Assembly: GCA_029780075.1 (NCBI GenBank)
Contig: JAKOZI010000038.1
Coordinates: 1 to 54,198 of the forward strand
Reading direction: 5' to 3'
Length of the DNA stretch: 54,198 nucleotides
Origin: Pseudomonadota bacterium
GTDB lineage: Bacteria > Pseudomonadota > Gammaproteobacteria > Burkholderiales > Rhodocyclaceae
Positions 28,806-36,957 of the stretch are shown here, piece by piece. The position numbers and the translations under genes are program-made. Position 1 is the first letter of the stretch. Each line of letters starts with the position of its first letter. The notes beneath the pieces are model-generated. The model saw only the letters and a program-made list of their open reading frames with translations, ran no database searches and was not told the origin of the DNA.

Positions 28806-29291
28806 TCAGAGCGTTCGGTCGAGTGAGTCATGCGCGTCGCCGCCGCCCAGGCGCGGCAGGGAAGCTTGCTGCACGGGCAGGTTGCCCTCCCAGCCGCAGC
28901 CCAGCGAGCGGCAGCGATAGCGGTGAACCGGCGCATCAATGTGGGTAAGGCCATCGATGAAGCGACGCGGCACGCGGTACACCCAACCGTTGCAACAGGG
29001 ACAGGCACGGCGCAACGGCGGCACCTGCTCAGCCGTCGGCGGCGGACGATCACTGCGGAGCGCGGGTGAGGCTTTGCCCAACCGCGCTCCCGGCTGACGG
29101 CGTCGCCGGTAGCGTGCGAAAAGACGACCTGTCCGGTCGCGACTGCACAGGTACACCCACCTCGGTGTGGCAGGCAAACCGCTCTTCTTGCCAAACGCGG
29201 AGGGATCCGCAGCAGCGCCGTCGCCGCTCGCGGCGAAGCGCAGAACCCAACGACACTGATCTTGCGGCCACGCGTTCACTTTCAACTCCAT
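28806..29291 (-). CDS. C-terminal zinc-ribbon protein, 161 aa
   Basis: The product has a two-part zinc ribbon near its C-terminus: ACPCCNGWVYRVPRRFIDGL, then VHRYRCRSLGCGWEGNLP, giving the Cys pairs CPCC and CRSLGC needed for one zinc. The Tyr-Arg-Cys-x-x-x-x-Cys-x-Trp-Glu-Gly pattern recurs in small betaproteobacterial proteins I have seen, but I cannot name the family. The middle is basic (RYRRRRQPGARLGK), which suggests nucleic-acid contact. GGAG lies 6 bp before ATG 29291. A much longer frame to 29723 is rejected since it opposes the Crp/Fnr gene. The function is unknown. Confidence 0.72.
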   Translation of the reverse strand: MELKVNAWPQDQCRWVLRFAASGDGAAADPSAFGKKSGLPATPRWVYLCSRDRTGRLFARYRRRRQPGARLGKASPALRSDRPPPTAEQVPPLRRACPCCNGWVYRVPRRFIDGLTHIDAPVHRYRCRSLGCGWEGNLPVQQASLPRLGGGDAHDSLDRTL

Positions 29292-29340
29292 GGAAACTCC
29301 AGATGACGCTTCCAGCTTGGGCGCATCACCCGGCGGCGTC

Positions 29341-29356
29341 TGTACGAGACCACACA
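29341..29356. promoter_or_regulatory. Palindrome site E (weak match)
   Basis: TGTACGAGACCACACA matches the motif at 11 of 14 positions. It lies 50 bp upstream of the zinc-ribbon gene start, similar to the offset of site A. Confidence 0.35.
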
Positions 29357-29556
29357 CAGGGCGCGGTGTTATTCGGCGCGCGGCGTTTCCCACCGTTGCT
29401 GTCCGCTCGCCTGGCGCGCGCAATCTTCGCCGCAAGCCTTGCCAATGCCGTATGCTGGCGCCGATAATCCGGTGCCTGGGGGATGCGCAGGCACCGCGCA
29501 GGCCACCAGCTCGATGAACGGCCCGCAACAGGGCTGATGATTGCAGGGGATCAGTC

Positions 29557-30306
29557 ATGCCGGCCAGAAGCGCCTCCCAACGAAACCACCTCCTGGCCGC
29601 GCTGCCGCCTGAGGATTTCGCCCAACTGCTGCCGCACCTGGAACTCGTGCCGATGCCGCTCGGCGAGGTCCTGTACGAGTCTGGCGTGCCAATGCGCCAC
29701 GTGTACTTCCCGACCAGCGCCATTGTCTCCCTGCTCTACGTCATGGAGGACGGGGCCTCGGCCGAGATCGCCGTGGTCGGCAACGAGGGCATTGTCGGGA
29801 TCTCGCTGTTCATGGGTGGAGAAACGACGCCCAGCCGGGCTGTCGTGCAAAGCGCCGGCGAAGCCTACCGGCTGCAGGGAAACCTGCTGAAGCGCAGCTT
29901 CCATCAGGCCGGCGCGATGCAACGGCAATTGCTGCGCTACACGCAGGCGCTGCTGACGCAGATGGCGCAGACGGCGGTGTGCAACCGGCATCATTCGCTG
30001 GATCAGCAACTCTGCCGCTGGTTGCTGCTGAGCCTGGACCGCCTGACGTCCAACGAACTGGTCATGACGCAGGAACTGATCGCCAACATGCTCGGGGTGC
30101 GCCGCGAAGGCGTCTCGCAGGCGGCCACCAGCCTGCAGCAGGCCGGTTTGATCGCCTACCGGCGTGGGCAGATCACGGTCCTCGACCGGGCCGGCCTGGA
30201 GGCGCGCGCCTGCGAGTGCTACGCCGTGGTCAGGAGTGAGTACGACCGGCTGCTGCCGGAGGCGAACGCCGAGCCGGCCATGTCCTCCCGGTTCAGCGGC
30301 GGCTGA
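29557..30306 (+). CDS. Crp/Fnr-family transcription regulator (copy 1)
   Basis: The 249-aa product has an N-terminal cyclic-nucleotide-binding-like beta roll (about 10-125) and a C-terminal winged helix (about 155-235). The helix-turn-helix reads ELIANMLGVRREGVSQAATSLQQAGLI. The canonical cAMP phosphate cassette (GELGLF...RSA) is replaced by GNEGIVGISLFMGG...PSRAVV, so cAMP binding is unlikely, and no Fnr-type N-terminal cysteines exist. AGGGG lies about 7 bp before ATG 29557. It is a clear paralogue of the regulator at 31323-32054; the two genes face each other across the small stress genes. Its stop overlaps the convergent DUF883 gene by 14 bp. Confidence 0.93.
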   Translation: MPARSASQRNHLLAALPPEDFAQLLPHLELVPMPLGEVLYESGVPMRHVYFPTSAIVSLLYVMEDGASAEIAVVGNEGIVGISLFMGGETTPSRAVVQSAGEAYRLQGNLLKRSFHQAGAMQRQLLRYTQALLTQMAQTAVCNRHHSLDQQLCRWLLLSLDRLTSNELVMTQELIANMLGVRREGVSQAATSLQQAGLIAYRRGQITVLDRAGLEARACECYAVVRSEYDRLLPEANAEPAMSSRFSGG

Positions 30307-30625
30307 GCAGGACGCCGACCAGCAGTGCCACCGCCGCCGTTACCCCCAGCACTCGCCACGGGTTTTCCTGCACGTACTCCTGCGTAACGTCGGCCACGAA
30401 CCTGGCCCTGTCGGTCAGCGCGGCGCGCGCATCGTCGAGCCGATATCTGGCGTCGGCCAGCCTGGCGCCGATGCTCGAGCGCGCCGCAGCGAACTCCGCG
30501 GCGGTCGAGCTGGCCACTTCCTTGAGGAGGTGGTCGGCATCGTCTACGACACCCCTGAGGTCCGTCACGAGCTTGTTCTTGGTGCCTTCGATGCTTCCAG
30601 GCCTGGCGGTCAATTCGGTGGTCAT
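30293..30625 (-). CDS. DUF883 / ElaB-YqjD-like membrane-anchored protein
   Basis: The 110-aa product has a long amphipathic helical region (LVTDLRGVVDDADHLLKEVA...) and a single C-terminal membrane anchor, NPWRVLGVTAAVALLVGVLL, ending in SRR. This is the layout of the ElaB/YqjD/DUF883 family. The E. coli members are stationary-phase inner-membrane proteins reported to bind ribosomes or membranes. Two ATGs stand in tandem (30628 and 30625); AGGAG is 2 bp from the first and 5 bp from the second, so I prefer 30625. Palindrome sites B and B' lie about 190-260 bp upstream. Confidence 0.85.
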   Translation of the reverse strand: MTTELTARPGSIEGTKNKLVTDLRGVVDDADHLLKEVASSTAAEFAAARSSIGARLADARYRLDDARAALTDRARFVADVTQEYVQENPWRVLGVTAAVALLVGVLLSRR

Positions 30626-30812
30626 CATGTCTCCTGCTGCGAGTGAGTGAACAAAACGGTGGTGGCGGCCGGCATCACCGGCACGGCGTACCCCTGTCGA
30701 GAGCGGCCTGGTGGCGCTTGCCCCGGCGTTTCCGTCCTTCCTGACTGATCGCCGGAGGGCGCGCGCAGTCCGTTCCCTGAGGCACAGTGTGCTCCCCCTG
30801 CCGCCGCGGGTC

Positions 30813-30828
30813 CGTACGCCAGCGCACA
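30813..30828. promoter_or_regulatory. Palindrome site B
   Basis: CGTACGCCAGCGCACA matches TGTACGC-NN-GCGCACA at 13 of 14 positions. It lies between the DUF883 and DUF3309 genes. Confidence 0.65.
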
Positions 30829-30871
30829 CTCGCCATCGTCTTCCCAGCGGTCCGGCAGAATCCAGCCGCAG

Positions 30872-30887
30872 CGTGCGCCGGCGTACA
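30872..30887. promoter_or_regulatory. Palindrome site B'
   Basis: CGTGCGCCGGCGTACA reads TGTACGC-CG-GCGCACG on the minus strand, 13 of 14 positions. Its centre is 59 bp from that of site B. Confidence 0.65.
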
Positions 30888-31066
30888 GATCCTTGACCTC
30901 CTGTCGAGCAGCATGGAGGGGCGGGCGATGGTCGCCAGGATCTGCGAGGGTCCCGATCCGGCCGGGCCGCATACCGCCGTCGGTCCAGCGTGGAAGACGG
31001 CTTTGGCGGCTTGCGCGAGCTTTCTCGCACGAGGCGCGCGGAATACTCACTGTTGGGAGAGATGAA

Positions 31067-31225
31067 ATGTCATTGGGAACCATTCTGCTGATCGTTCTGG
31101 TGCTGCTGCTGATCGGCGCGATTCCGAGTTGGCCGCACAGCCGCGGCTGGGGCTAAGGTCCCAGCGGCGGCCTTGGACTGGTGGTGCTGATCCTGATCGT
31201 CCTGCTGGTGTTGGGCAAGATCTAG
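31067..31225 (+). pseudogene. DUF3309 small membrane protein with in-frame TAA
   Basis: The reading begins MSLGTILLIVLVLLLIGAIP then SWPHSRGWG, the hallmark start of DUF3309 proteins. It is interrupted by TAA at 31154-31156, then continues in the same frame GPSGGLGLVVLILIVLLVLG and ends at TAG 31223-31225. The family normally reads GWGYGPSGGLG, so a Tyr codon (TAC/TAT) appears changed to TAA by one base. The intact protein would be 52 aa with two hydrophobic helices; the truncated one is 29 aa with one. GGGAGAG precedes ATG 31067. DUF3309 has no known biochemical function; the family is common among stress-type small genes. Confidence 0.8.
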
Positions 31226-31322
31226 CGCGCCGGCGCCTGGCGCGGCGCCGCCCGACCGTGCAGGGACCGGCTGCCGGGCAGACCCCCGCGCGGGCGAAGG
31301 CCGGGCCGCCTGCCGGGCAGCG

Positions 31323-32054
31323 TCAGCCCGTACCCTGGCGATACTGCACATCCGACAACAGGCGACGCAGTTCCTTCCTGACCACCGCGTAACACTCGCA
31401 GGCGCGCGTCTCCAGTCCATGCCGATCAAGCACGGCAATGTGGCCGCGCCGGTAGCGGATGCAACCGGCGCGCTGCAGTTCTCCGGCGACATCGGTAATG
31501 GTTTCGCGGCGCACGCCGAGCATGCTGGCCACCAGTTCATGCGTCATCACCAGTTCCTCGGTCGTCAGGCGATCGAGCGTCAGCAGCAGCCAGCGGCAGA
31601 GTTGCTGCTCGGCCGAGTGATGCCGGTTGCACGCCGCCGTCTGGGCCATCTCGGTCATCAGCGCCTGGGTGTAGCGGAGCAACAGGCGCTGCAGCAGTTC
31701 GCCACGATCGAATTCCTGCTGCAACAGGCGGCGACCCAGCCGGTACGCGTGGCCGGCGGTCTGCACCACCGCCGAACTCGGCGTGGTATTGCCTCCCATG
31801 AACAACGACACGCCGATCACCCCTTCGTTGCCGACCCCGGCGGATTCGGCCGACGCGCCCGAGGCCATGACGTAGTGCAGCGATACGATCGCCGTGGTCG
31901 GGAAATAGGCGTAGGACAACTGCACGCCGGGTTCGTAGAGCATGTCGCCGAGCAGCATCGGCACGAGTTCGAGGTGCGCCGCCAGACGTTCGAACTCGGC
32001 TGTCGGCAGCGCCGCGAGAAGATGGTTCTGATTCGGACTATGGCGGGTGGACAC
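31323..32054 (-). CDS. Crp/Fnr-family transcription regulator (copy 2)
   Basis: The 243-aa product is colinear with copy 1 (for example SLFMGG, YTQAL, CNRHHS, QQLCRWLLL, TRACECYAVVR appear in both). It carries the same beta roll and winged helix, with ELVASMLGVRRETITDVAGELQ as helix-turn-helix. The Arg of PSRAVV in copy 1 is Ser here (PSSAVV), so ligand response may differ. The start is GTG 32054, 22 bp after the stop of the REC-PAS gene, so it may be the last gene of the bacterioferritin-kinase-regulator transcript. The ribosome site is weak. Confidence 0.92.
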   Translation of the reverse strand: MSTRHSPNQNHLLAALPTAEFERLAAHLELVPMLLGDMLYEPGVQLSYAYFPTTAIVSLHYVMASGASAESAGVGNEGVIGVSLFMGGNTTPSSAVVQTAGHAYRLGRRLLQQEFDRGELLQRLLLRYTQALMTEMAQTAACNRHHSAEQQLCRWLLLTLDRLTTEELVMTHELVASMLGVRRETITDVAGELQRAGCIRYRRGHIAVLDRHGLETRACECYAVVRKELRRLLSDVQYRQGTG

Positions 32055-32076
32055 TGCTGGCTTCTCGATGCGGATG

Positions 32077-32901
32077 CTAGTTCCCCGGGGTGACTTCGAC
32101 GCCGATTCCCCGGTAACCGATGAAGCGGCACGAGCGGTTGAACATCGGCTCGCCGCTCACCCGAAACTGCTGTTGCGTGCCATCCGCATTGACGCGGTGG
32201 AAGAGAAAATCGAGGAAGGGCTGGCGGGCGGCAATGGTCGCCTGCAACACCGCCCGTTCGGCCTCGTTCCAGCCGGCGGGCGGCACTTCGACGCTCTCGC
32301 CAAGCAGCGGCCCGACGCTTATCCCGAGCATCTCGAGGACCGGCCCGGAGACCTTGGTGAAGTTCATCTTCTCGTCCTGCTCCCAGTACCAGTCCGAAGC
32401 CAGCTCGGTCAGACTGCGATAACGCGCCTCGCTTTCGCACAGTTCGGCAGTACGCTCCTGCACCGTCTGTTCGAGTACCTGGTTGTAGTCCTCGAGTTTC
32501 CGGTACAACAGGCGCACTTCGAGCATGTTGTGGATGCGGGTGCGGACTTCGATCAGATCGAACGGCTTGCTGATGAAATCCTTGGCGCCGGCCTGCAGGG
32601 CGCGCAGCTTGTGGCCCGGCTGGGCGGTAATCACCAGCACCGGCAGGTAGGCGTCGACGGCGTTGGTCTTGAGGCCTTCCATCACCTGGAAGCCATCCAT
32701 GCCGGGCATCTGCAGGTCGAGCAGGATCAGGTCGTAGTGGTTCTTGCGGTGCAGCGCGCAAACCTCGCGCGGATCCATCGTCGACGCGACGCGACGGTAG
32801 CCGGCCTCGCTCAGCAATTGCCCGAGCAAAGCGACATTGGCTTGCTGATCGTCGACGATCAGGATGCTGGCGTCGAGTATCTCGCCACTGTTGATGATCA
32901 T
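32077..32901 (-). CDS. REC-PAS response regulator
   Basis: The 274-aa product has an N-terminal receiver (about 10-130) with ASILIVDDQQ, acceptor Asp in LILLDLQMPGMDG and Lys in DFISKPFD. A coiled coil (LLYRKLEDYNQVLEQTVQERTAEL) and one PAS domain (about 165-270) follow. There is no DNA-binding, GGDEF, EAL or kinase domain, so it must signal through protein contact. Its ATG overlaps the stop of the hybrid kinase upstream (ATGA), making that kinase the natural partner. It is 22 bp ahead of the Crp/Fnr copy 2 gene. Confidence 0.9.
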   Translation of the reverse strand: MIINSGEILDASILIVDDQQANVALLGQLLSEAGYRRVASTMDPREVCALHRKNHYDLILLDLQMPGMDGFQVMEGLKTNAVDAYLPVLVITAQPGHKLRALQAGAKDFISKPFDLIEVRTRIHNMLEVRLLYRKLEDYNQVLEQTVQERTAELCESEARYRSLTELASDWYWEQDEKMNFTKVSGPVLEMLGISVGPLLGESVEVPPAGWNEAERAVLQATIAARQPFLDFLFHRVNADGTQQQFRVSGEPMFNRSCRFIGYRGIGVEVTPGN

Positions 32902-35884
32902 GCCTGTTCCTCTCGGGCTGCGCGGGCCAACTCCGCATGGGCAAACCTGAGCGCCACGTCGAGCGTCTCCATGAACTCATTGACCTTGATCGGTTTGGTG
33001 AGATAGCGAAAGAATCCGGCCTCCAGACCCTTCTCGATATCGCGGGGGATGGCATTGGCACTCAGCGCGACCACCGGGATATGCGCGGTTGCCGGATCTT
33101 CGGCGAGGATTCTGAGCGCCCGTACACCGCTGATGCCCGGCAGGTTGATGTCCATCAGGATGACGTCCGGCAGCGAAGCCCGCGCAATCTCGATGCCGCG
33201 ATTGCCATCCCTGGCGCTCAACAGGCGGATATCGGTCCGGCGCGCGACCAGATCCTCGACCAGCATCAGGTTTGCCGGGTTGTCCTCGACGTAGAGCACG
33301 GTGTGCAGGGCCGCATCGCCACCAACCTTTGCCTGGACCAGCGGCGCGAGTTCGAGCACCTGCGCGACGGTCTGCGCGGCGCTGGACAGATCGAGTTCGA
33401 TCCAGAACACGCAACCCTTGCCGACGGTGCTTTCCACTCCGATAACCCCCCCATCAACTCGACCAGCCGCTTGCACACCACCAGACCGATGCCCGTGCCT
33501 TGCTCGTCATTGGCCTTTTGCCCGAGGCGGTTGAAGGGCTGGAAGAGCTGCGCCAACTGGCTCGGCGTCAGTCCCGCGCCGGTGTCGCGGACGCTGATGC
33601 GCATCGAATCCGGGAGGTGCGGGGTACACTCGACGGTGACCGTTCCGCCCACTCGATTGTACTTGATCGCATTGGAAAGCAGGTTGATCAGCACCTGCTT
33701 GACGCGCGTCCGGTCGGTGTTGACAAAACAGGGGACCGCCAGGCTGGAAAAGGCCACGCTGATGCCACGCCTCTGCGCCTGCGCTTCGACCATCGCCTCG
33801 CATTCGTACATTACTTCGCTCAGCGACACCGGCTCCACCGACAGCGACAGCTTGCCGGACTCGATCAGCGCCAGGTCGAGAATCTCGTTGATCAACTCCA
33901 GCAGGTACCAACCCGCCTTGAGGATCTGGTCGATGCTGCGCTTCTGCAGGAGCGTCGGCTGCGGCGTCCCGGATTCGATGAGCTGTGCAAACCCGAGGAT
34001 CGCACTCAGCGGCGTGCGCAACTCATGGCTCATGTTCGACAGGAACTCCGATTTCGCGAGGTTGGCTCTCTCGGCCACGCAGCGGGCGCTCTCCAGTTCG
34101 GCGTTCTTGTCCTGCAGGACCTGATCGAGCAGCGCGCGCTCGGCTTCGACGCGTTTGCGCTCGGTGTTGTCGGTACCGATCAGCAGGTAGCCGATGGTCG
34201 CGCCCTGCGGGTCGCGCAGCGAGGTCACCGACACTTCCGCCGGCAGGCGGCTGCCGTCCTTGCGGATATAGGTCAGCTCGTAGACATCGCCGATGCCGCG
34301 CGAGGCCTTGCACACCAGGGCCTCGAAACCCGGGGCGATCGGCGTCGCGAACTCGACGCTCAGGGCACCGGCACGGGCGATCAGTTCCTGCGGATCGGAA
34401 ATGTCGGCCGGCGTGATCTGGTCGATCACGTCGGCGGCCGTGTAGCCCAGCATGCGTTCGGCGCCGACGTTGAAGATCTGGATGACGCCGCGGGCGTCGG
34501 TGGCGATGCTCGAGAAATTGGCGCTGTTCGAAATCGCGCTCTGCAGGGCGCCCGCCTTCAGCAGGGCCGCTTCGGCCTGCTTGCGCGCGGTAATGTCGCG
34601 CAGGATGCAGGTGAAGTAACGCTGACCACCCAGCCACATTTCACTCGCCGCAATCTCCAGAGGAAAGCGGCTGCCATCCTTGCGCCGGCCGATCACCTCG
34701 CGTCCCCGCCCGATGGCGCGCGCGGCATCGCTCGCCAGGTAATCCTCCAGGGAAGCCTGCTGCTGACCCCGGGCCAACTCGGGGATCAGCATGCCGAAGT
34801 CCTGGCCGATGAGGTCGGCTGCGCTGTAGCCGAACATCTGCTCGGCGGCCGGGTTGACGGTCTCGACGATGCCGCCGCGGGAATGCAGCGTGATGATGCC
34901 GTCGACCACGGTATTGAGGATCGCGGCCACCAGCGCGGCACTGTCGCGCAAGGCCTGCTGCGCCGCGTAGTCCTCGCTGACATCGCGGAACACCAGTACC
35001 GCGCCGACCACCCGCCCGTCGCGGTCGCGAATCGGAGCGCAACTGTCGGCGATATCGCGTTCGCTGCCGTCGGCGGCAATCAATACGGTGTGGTTGGCCA
35101 GGCCCTGGATCGTCCCGTGCGCCAGGGTTTCGATCACCGGGATGATGCCCGGTAGGCGGGTTTCCTTGTTGACGACGCGAAAGACCTCGCCCACCGGACG
35201 GCCGCCGGCGGCCAGCTGTGTCCAGCCGGTGAGTTTCTCGGCCACGGGGTTCAGGCGCGTGACACGCGCTTGGCCATCGGTGGCGATCACCGCGTCGCCG
35301 ATCGAATTGAGCGTCACCGCCAGCTTTTCCTCGCTGTCGCGCAGGGTCGCGTTCACCTGCTGCAATTGCCGGTTGACGGCCTCCTGGGTGGCCAGCAACT
35401 GCTGTGTTTCGAGGCCCGCCGAGTGACTGCGCCGCTGCGGTCGATAGGCCAGCCAGGCGAACCGGAAGACCATCAGCAGCGCCAACACGCCAACGCTGCC
35501 GACGAGGGTGAATAGACGCTGCAGACTCGCCTGGAACTCAGCTTCATGGCTGACCAGGGACGCGTGCTCGGTCTGAATGAAGCCACTCATTTCGGCACGC
35601 AGCGCATGGTCCGCGGCCGTCGCCAGCAGGTCGTCGGCGTTTTTCATGACCACATAGGTGTGCTCGCGCGCCTCGGCTGTTTCCACGATCTGGATGAAAG
35701 ACCAGTACGCTAGCGCCACCCCCAGCGCCAGCAGCAGCGCCGCGACGATCCTGTGGGTCGCCTTCCGGGTGGTGACGCCGCCGGCAGGCATGGAAATGTT
35801 TCCTTCTTCGGGCATGACCGATTTCTCTTGTAGGGCCTGCACAAATCCTTCGGACGACGGTACCGGCTGGATGATCTGGCGCAT
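32898..35884 (-). pseudogene. Membrane PAS hybrid histidine kinase, frameshifted
   Basis: Two frames make one kinase of about 995 aa. The first (35884 to about 33447) has a membrane helix (RIVAALLLALGVALAYWSF), a periplasmic helical loop of about 75 residues, a second helix, then a PAS series (three PAS folds). HisKA follows with [11 protein letters not shown], and an ATPase domain with NLLSNAIKYN, DTGAGL and GTGIGLVVCKRLVELMGG. There the frame is lost at a C7 run on the plus strand (33446-33452, G7 in the gene). In the next frame the protein goes on GVIGVESTVGKGC and into a complete receiver (TVLYVEDNPANL, VILMDINLPG, RYLTKPIK), ending at 32898. One extra G would restore the fusion. If the shift is real, the cell makes a kinase without its receiver. 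ATG 35884 is 31 bp after the ferritin-like gene. Confidence 0.85.
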
Positions 35885-35915
35885 GGCCTCGCACCCTCTG
35901 AACCGGAACGCGCCG

Positions 35916-36575
35916 CTACGGGGCGCTAGCGAACGATACCGATCGCTCCGCCACTGGTCGGTGCGCTGGCGTACAGACGGTTGCGCGCAGAGTGGTCACC
36001 GACCCCCGCCAATCCTTCATGATCTCGATGAGCGACGTCAGGTTTTCAGCGTGATGCGCTTCGCGGGCGAGTATTTCCTCCAGCACGCGGCGCGTCGTCG
36101 GATCCTGGTTGCCGAGGCAGAAGATGGCCTCGCGATAGCTTTCGATCGCAATCCGCTCGGCGATCAGGTTTTCCATGATCATGCTGCCGAGCGAATCGCC
36201 CTCGACGTATTCCGCATGGCTGCGTGCGGCCAGCCCGTCCGGCGAAAAATTCGGCTCGCCGCCGAGTTCGACGATGCGCCCGGCGAGCAGGTCGGCGTGC
36301 GACATTTCGTCAAGCGCATGCGCCATGAATTCGGCGGCGACGGGTGCGGCGCTGACGCTCGCGGCCATGAACTGGTGGCGCTTGTAGCGCAGCATGCAGA
36401 CCAGTTCGGTGGCGAGCGCCTCATTGAGGGTGGCGATCACATTCTCGCTGTCCGCGGTGTCGGCGAACACCACGGCGCTCATCCCGGCGGGCTGACGGAC
36501 ACGCCGGCGCAGGGTGCTGGTGTCGGCAAGGGGCGGTCGCTTCGACGAGACGTCCTTTGGCGCAATGGCTTTCAT
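35916..36575 (-). CDS. Bacterioferritin-like diiron protein
   Basis: The 219-aa product contains a four-helix ferritin-like domain (about 43-185). Its metal-ligand helices are visible: LNEALATELVCMLRYKRHQF, HALDEMSHADLLAGRIVELGG, AERIAIESYREAI and ILAREAHHAENL. This supplies the usual Glu, Glu-x-x-His, Glu, Glu-x-x-His set. I infer iron oxidation and storage or oxidative protection. The N-terminal 40 residues are basic and disordered. The last 30 or so (after MKDWRGS) look non-conserved and run over palindrome site C, so the natural stop may have been lost. GAGGAG lies about 6 bp before ATG 36575. Site D is 163 bp upstream. Confidence 0.85.
   Translation of the reverse strand: MKAIAPKDVSSKRPPLADTSTLRRRVRQPAGMSAVVFADTADSENVIATLNEALATELVCMLRYKRHQFMAASVSAAPVAAEFMAHALDEMSHADLLAGRIVELGGEPNFSPDGLAARSHAEYVEGDSLGSMIMENLIAERIAIESYREAIFCLGNQDPTTRRVLEEILAREAHHAENLTSLIEIMKDWRGSVTTLRATVCTPAHRPVAERSVSFASAP
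35960..35975. promoter_or_regulatory. Palindrome site C
   Basis: GGTGCGCTGGCGTACA reads TGTACGC-CA-GCGCACC on the minus strand, 13 of 14 positions. It sits 76 bp upstream of the membrane kinase ATG and inside the apparent 3' tail of the ferritin-like gene. Confidence 0.6.
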
Positions 36576-36957
36576 TCGTTTCTCCTCGGGGTGACGCTCG
36601 GCCAGGGTCGGCGATCTTTGCCACTCGTGCCCCGAAAAACCGGAGAAGACTGGCTGCGTCTGGTGAAGGTGAGGTCTTTATCCTTTCCAGGATTTACGCG
36701 CGCAGGAAACATTCTCACCTGCGCTGCCCACGGGTTCTGTACGCCGCCGCACACTCTTCGCCAGACATGCGCACCGGCCGAGAGCACCCACTCCACAGTG
36801 GATGTGACACAGGTCCTGCCCACGCTCACCCCACACTGGCTAGAATGGTGTGCTGGGCGCAGGAATCCTCTGCGCAGGCCTCGGTCATAACCCGGGGTGT
36901 AGGCACCGAACGCCTGCAAGATGCAACAGCGTGCACCCCGAATTGAAAGAACAGACA
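36576..36957. other. Divergent gap ferritin-like / GGDEF-EAL-hemerythrin
   Basis: These 382 bases contain palindrome site D and no convincing gene. Open frames crossing it are non-conserved. Promoters for both flanking genes must lie here. Confidence 0.55.
36738..36753. promoter_or_regulatory. Palindrome site D
   Basis: TGTACGCCGCCGCACA matches the motif at 13 of 14 positions. It lies 163 bp upstream of the bacterioferritin-like gene and about 200 bp before the GGDEF-EAL gene on the other strand. Confidence 0.65.

Larger units (their letters stand above)
30626..31066. other. Divergent regulatory gap DUF883 / DUF3309
   Basis: This 441-bp gap has only short, poorly supported open frames. It carries two near-consensus copies of the 16-bp palindrome, with centres 59 bp apart, between two divergently oriented small stress-type genes. 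Confidence 0.6.

Noticed and set aside
29292..29723. Extension of the zinc-ribbon gene to 305 aa
   Set aside because: It would overlap the Crp/Fnr start region in antisense. ATG 29291 has GGAG and the extension lacks conserved features.
30675..30914. 79-aa minus-strand frame in the DUF883/DUF3309 gap
   Set aside because: It spans both palindromes, has no ribosome site of note and its composition is Arg/Pro-rich like other shadows.
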